Positions 6,236 through 6,922 of a DNA stretch of 6,922 nucleotides are shown here, piece after piece; position 1 is the stretch's first letter, and every line of letters begins with the position of its first letter. The notes under the pieces were generated by a model. It was given only the letters and a program-made list of their open reading frames with translations. It did not search any database and was not told the DNA's origin. The stretch comes from an uncultured Carnobacterium sp. (GTDB taxonomy: Bacteria > Bacillota > Bacilli > Lactobacillales > Aerococcaceae). The translations under genes and the position numbers were made by a program. The DNA is taken from assembly GCA_937967765.1 (NCBI GenBank), contig CALCML010000042.1:1-6922 (forward strand), given 5' to 3'.

Positions 6236-6898
6236 CTATTGATATAAATTCGAATAGTCTTTCAATCCACCAATACGGTTAAGCGGCCATACTGTAAATA
6301 CGGCTTTTCCTTCAATGGCGGACTTATCAATAAATCCAATCATTCGACTATCTTTCGAAACACCTCGATTGTCTCCCATGACAAAGTATTTACCTTCAGG
6401 AACCTTGTCCTCTCCAGTCAACTCTTTCAATGTAAAATCATCGATGAAGACTGTCTTCTTGTCGTTATTTTTGTTAATAAATGGTTGCTCCACTTCTTTT
6501 CCGTTAATATACAGAACACCATTTTTCGCTTCAACCGTATCACCAGGCATTCCGATGACGCGTTTGATATATTCTTTATCTTCGTCTGGAGCTTGCAATA
6601 CAATCACATCAAAACGGTTAATACCGCCAATTTTTGACATAATCATATGATCTCCATTATGAAGCGTTGGATACATCGATTGTCCACTCACAGTGAACGG
6701 ACGACCTACAAAGAAGTAGAGAATCGCCATAATGATACTTGCAACAGCAATAGACCAAATCCAACTAAGAATTTCTTCTAGAATTTCTTCTAGAATCGGA
6801 TGTTTTTTCTTAGGTTCATTCCCTTTATTCTTACGAGAGTTTAATCTCTCTTCAATAGAAGACAGGGCCGAATTTTCTACTTGGTTTTCTTCGTACAT
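6236..6898 (-). CDS. lepB: Type I signal peptidase
   Basis: This membrane enzyme removes signal peptides from exported proteins on the outer face of the membrane with a Ser-Lys pair. Counting from ATG 6898, the protein has 220 residues. It has a charged cytoplasmic tail of about 43 residues, one membrane segment (about 46-64), SGQSMYPTL (71-79) with nucleophile Ser74, YIKRVIGMPGD (110-120) with general base Lys112, and the late box GDNRGVSKDSR. The tail is longer than in Bacillus SipS and holds an EEIL repeat. ATG 6898 is chosen because AGGAGG (6905-6910) is six bases upstream; the in-frame ATG at 6904 abuts that site directly. The promoter lies beyond the right edge: only 18 bases precede the start region. 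Confidence 0.95.
   Translation of the reverse strand: MYEENQVENSALSSIEERLNSRKNKGNEPKKKHPILEEILEEILSWIWSIAVASIIMAILYFFVGRPFTVSGQSMYPTLHNGDHMIMSKIGGINRFDVIVLQAPDEDKEYIKRVIGMPGDTVEAKNGVLYINGKEVEQPFINKNNDKKTVFIDDFTLKELTGEDKVPEGKYFVMGDNRGVSKDSRMIGFIDKSAIEGKAVFTVWPLNRIGGLKDYSNLYQ
6768..6796. repeat. 12-base tandem repeat inside lepB
   Basis: AGAATTTCTTCT is repeated twice head to tail (6768-6779 and 6780-6791), followed by five more matching bases. On the coding strand it encodes the periodic ILEEILEEIL just before the membrane segment. A gain or loss of one unit would add or remove four residues without changing the frame. Confidence 0.8.
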
Positions 6899-6922
6899 TC
6901 CCATCCTCCTTTATTATTGTAA

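Noticed and set aside
6315..6650. Plus-strand 111-codon frame opposite lepB
   Set aside because: It mirrors the conserved catalytic region of lepB. No start signal was found, and its composition is that of reverse-read coding DNA.

Overview
The window is ordinary low-GC Firmicutes (Bacillota) chromosome, and every gene reads on the minus strand. The consecutive order rbgA, rnhB, dprA, topA, the strong AAAGGAGG ribosome sites, the sigma-A type promoters and the short stem-plus-T-tract terminators all fit the order Lactobacillales. Something like Carnobacteriaceae/Granulicatella is a guess from overall protein character and is not proven by the sequence.

In transcription order (high to low coordinates) the genes are as follows. 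lepB (type I signal peptidase, 6236-6898) ends at its own terminator. mgtC (MgtC/SapB-family membrane protein, 5398-6099) has a clear promoter, a catabolite-response-like site and a terminator. A nitroreductase gene (4619-5275) has a candidate operator palindrome in its leader and its own terminator. rbgA (ribosome-assembly GTPase, 3584-4444) and rnhB (RNase HII, 2817-3584) overlap by one base as TAATG and form a coupled pair from an extended -10 promoter. dprA (DNA-processing protein, 1886-2752) begins immediately after a strong terminator hairpin that contains its Shine-Dalgarno sequence. topA (DNA topoisomerase I, 1-1726) has a near-consensus promoter and runs off the left edge; about 575 N-terminal residues are present.

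The genes are mostly housekeeping functions: protein export (lepB), 50S subunit maturation (rbgA), removal of RNA from DNA (rnhB), handling of incoming single-stranded DNA (dprA) and supercoil relaxation (topA). The mgtC and nitroreductase genes are single-gene transcription units, probably stress- or nutrition-responsive. I found no mobile element, RNA gene, CRISPR array or undescribed multigene system. The points most worth attention are regulatory: the dprA ribosome site buried in the upstream terminator, the cre-like site and inverted repeat at the mgtC promoter, the palindrome in the nitroreductase leader, and a three-armed repeat around the topA promoter. Two start codons (lepB and the nitroreductase) are placed downstream of the longest possible reading frame because of the Shine-Dalgarno position.
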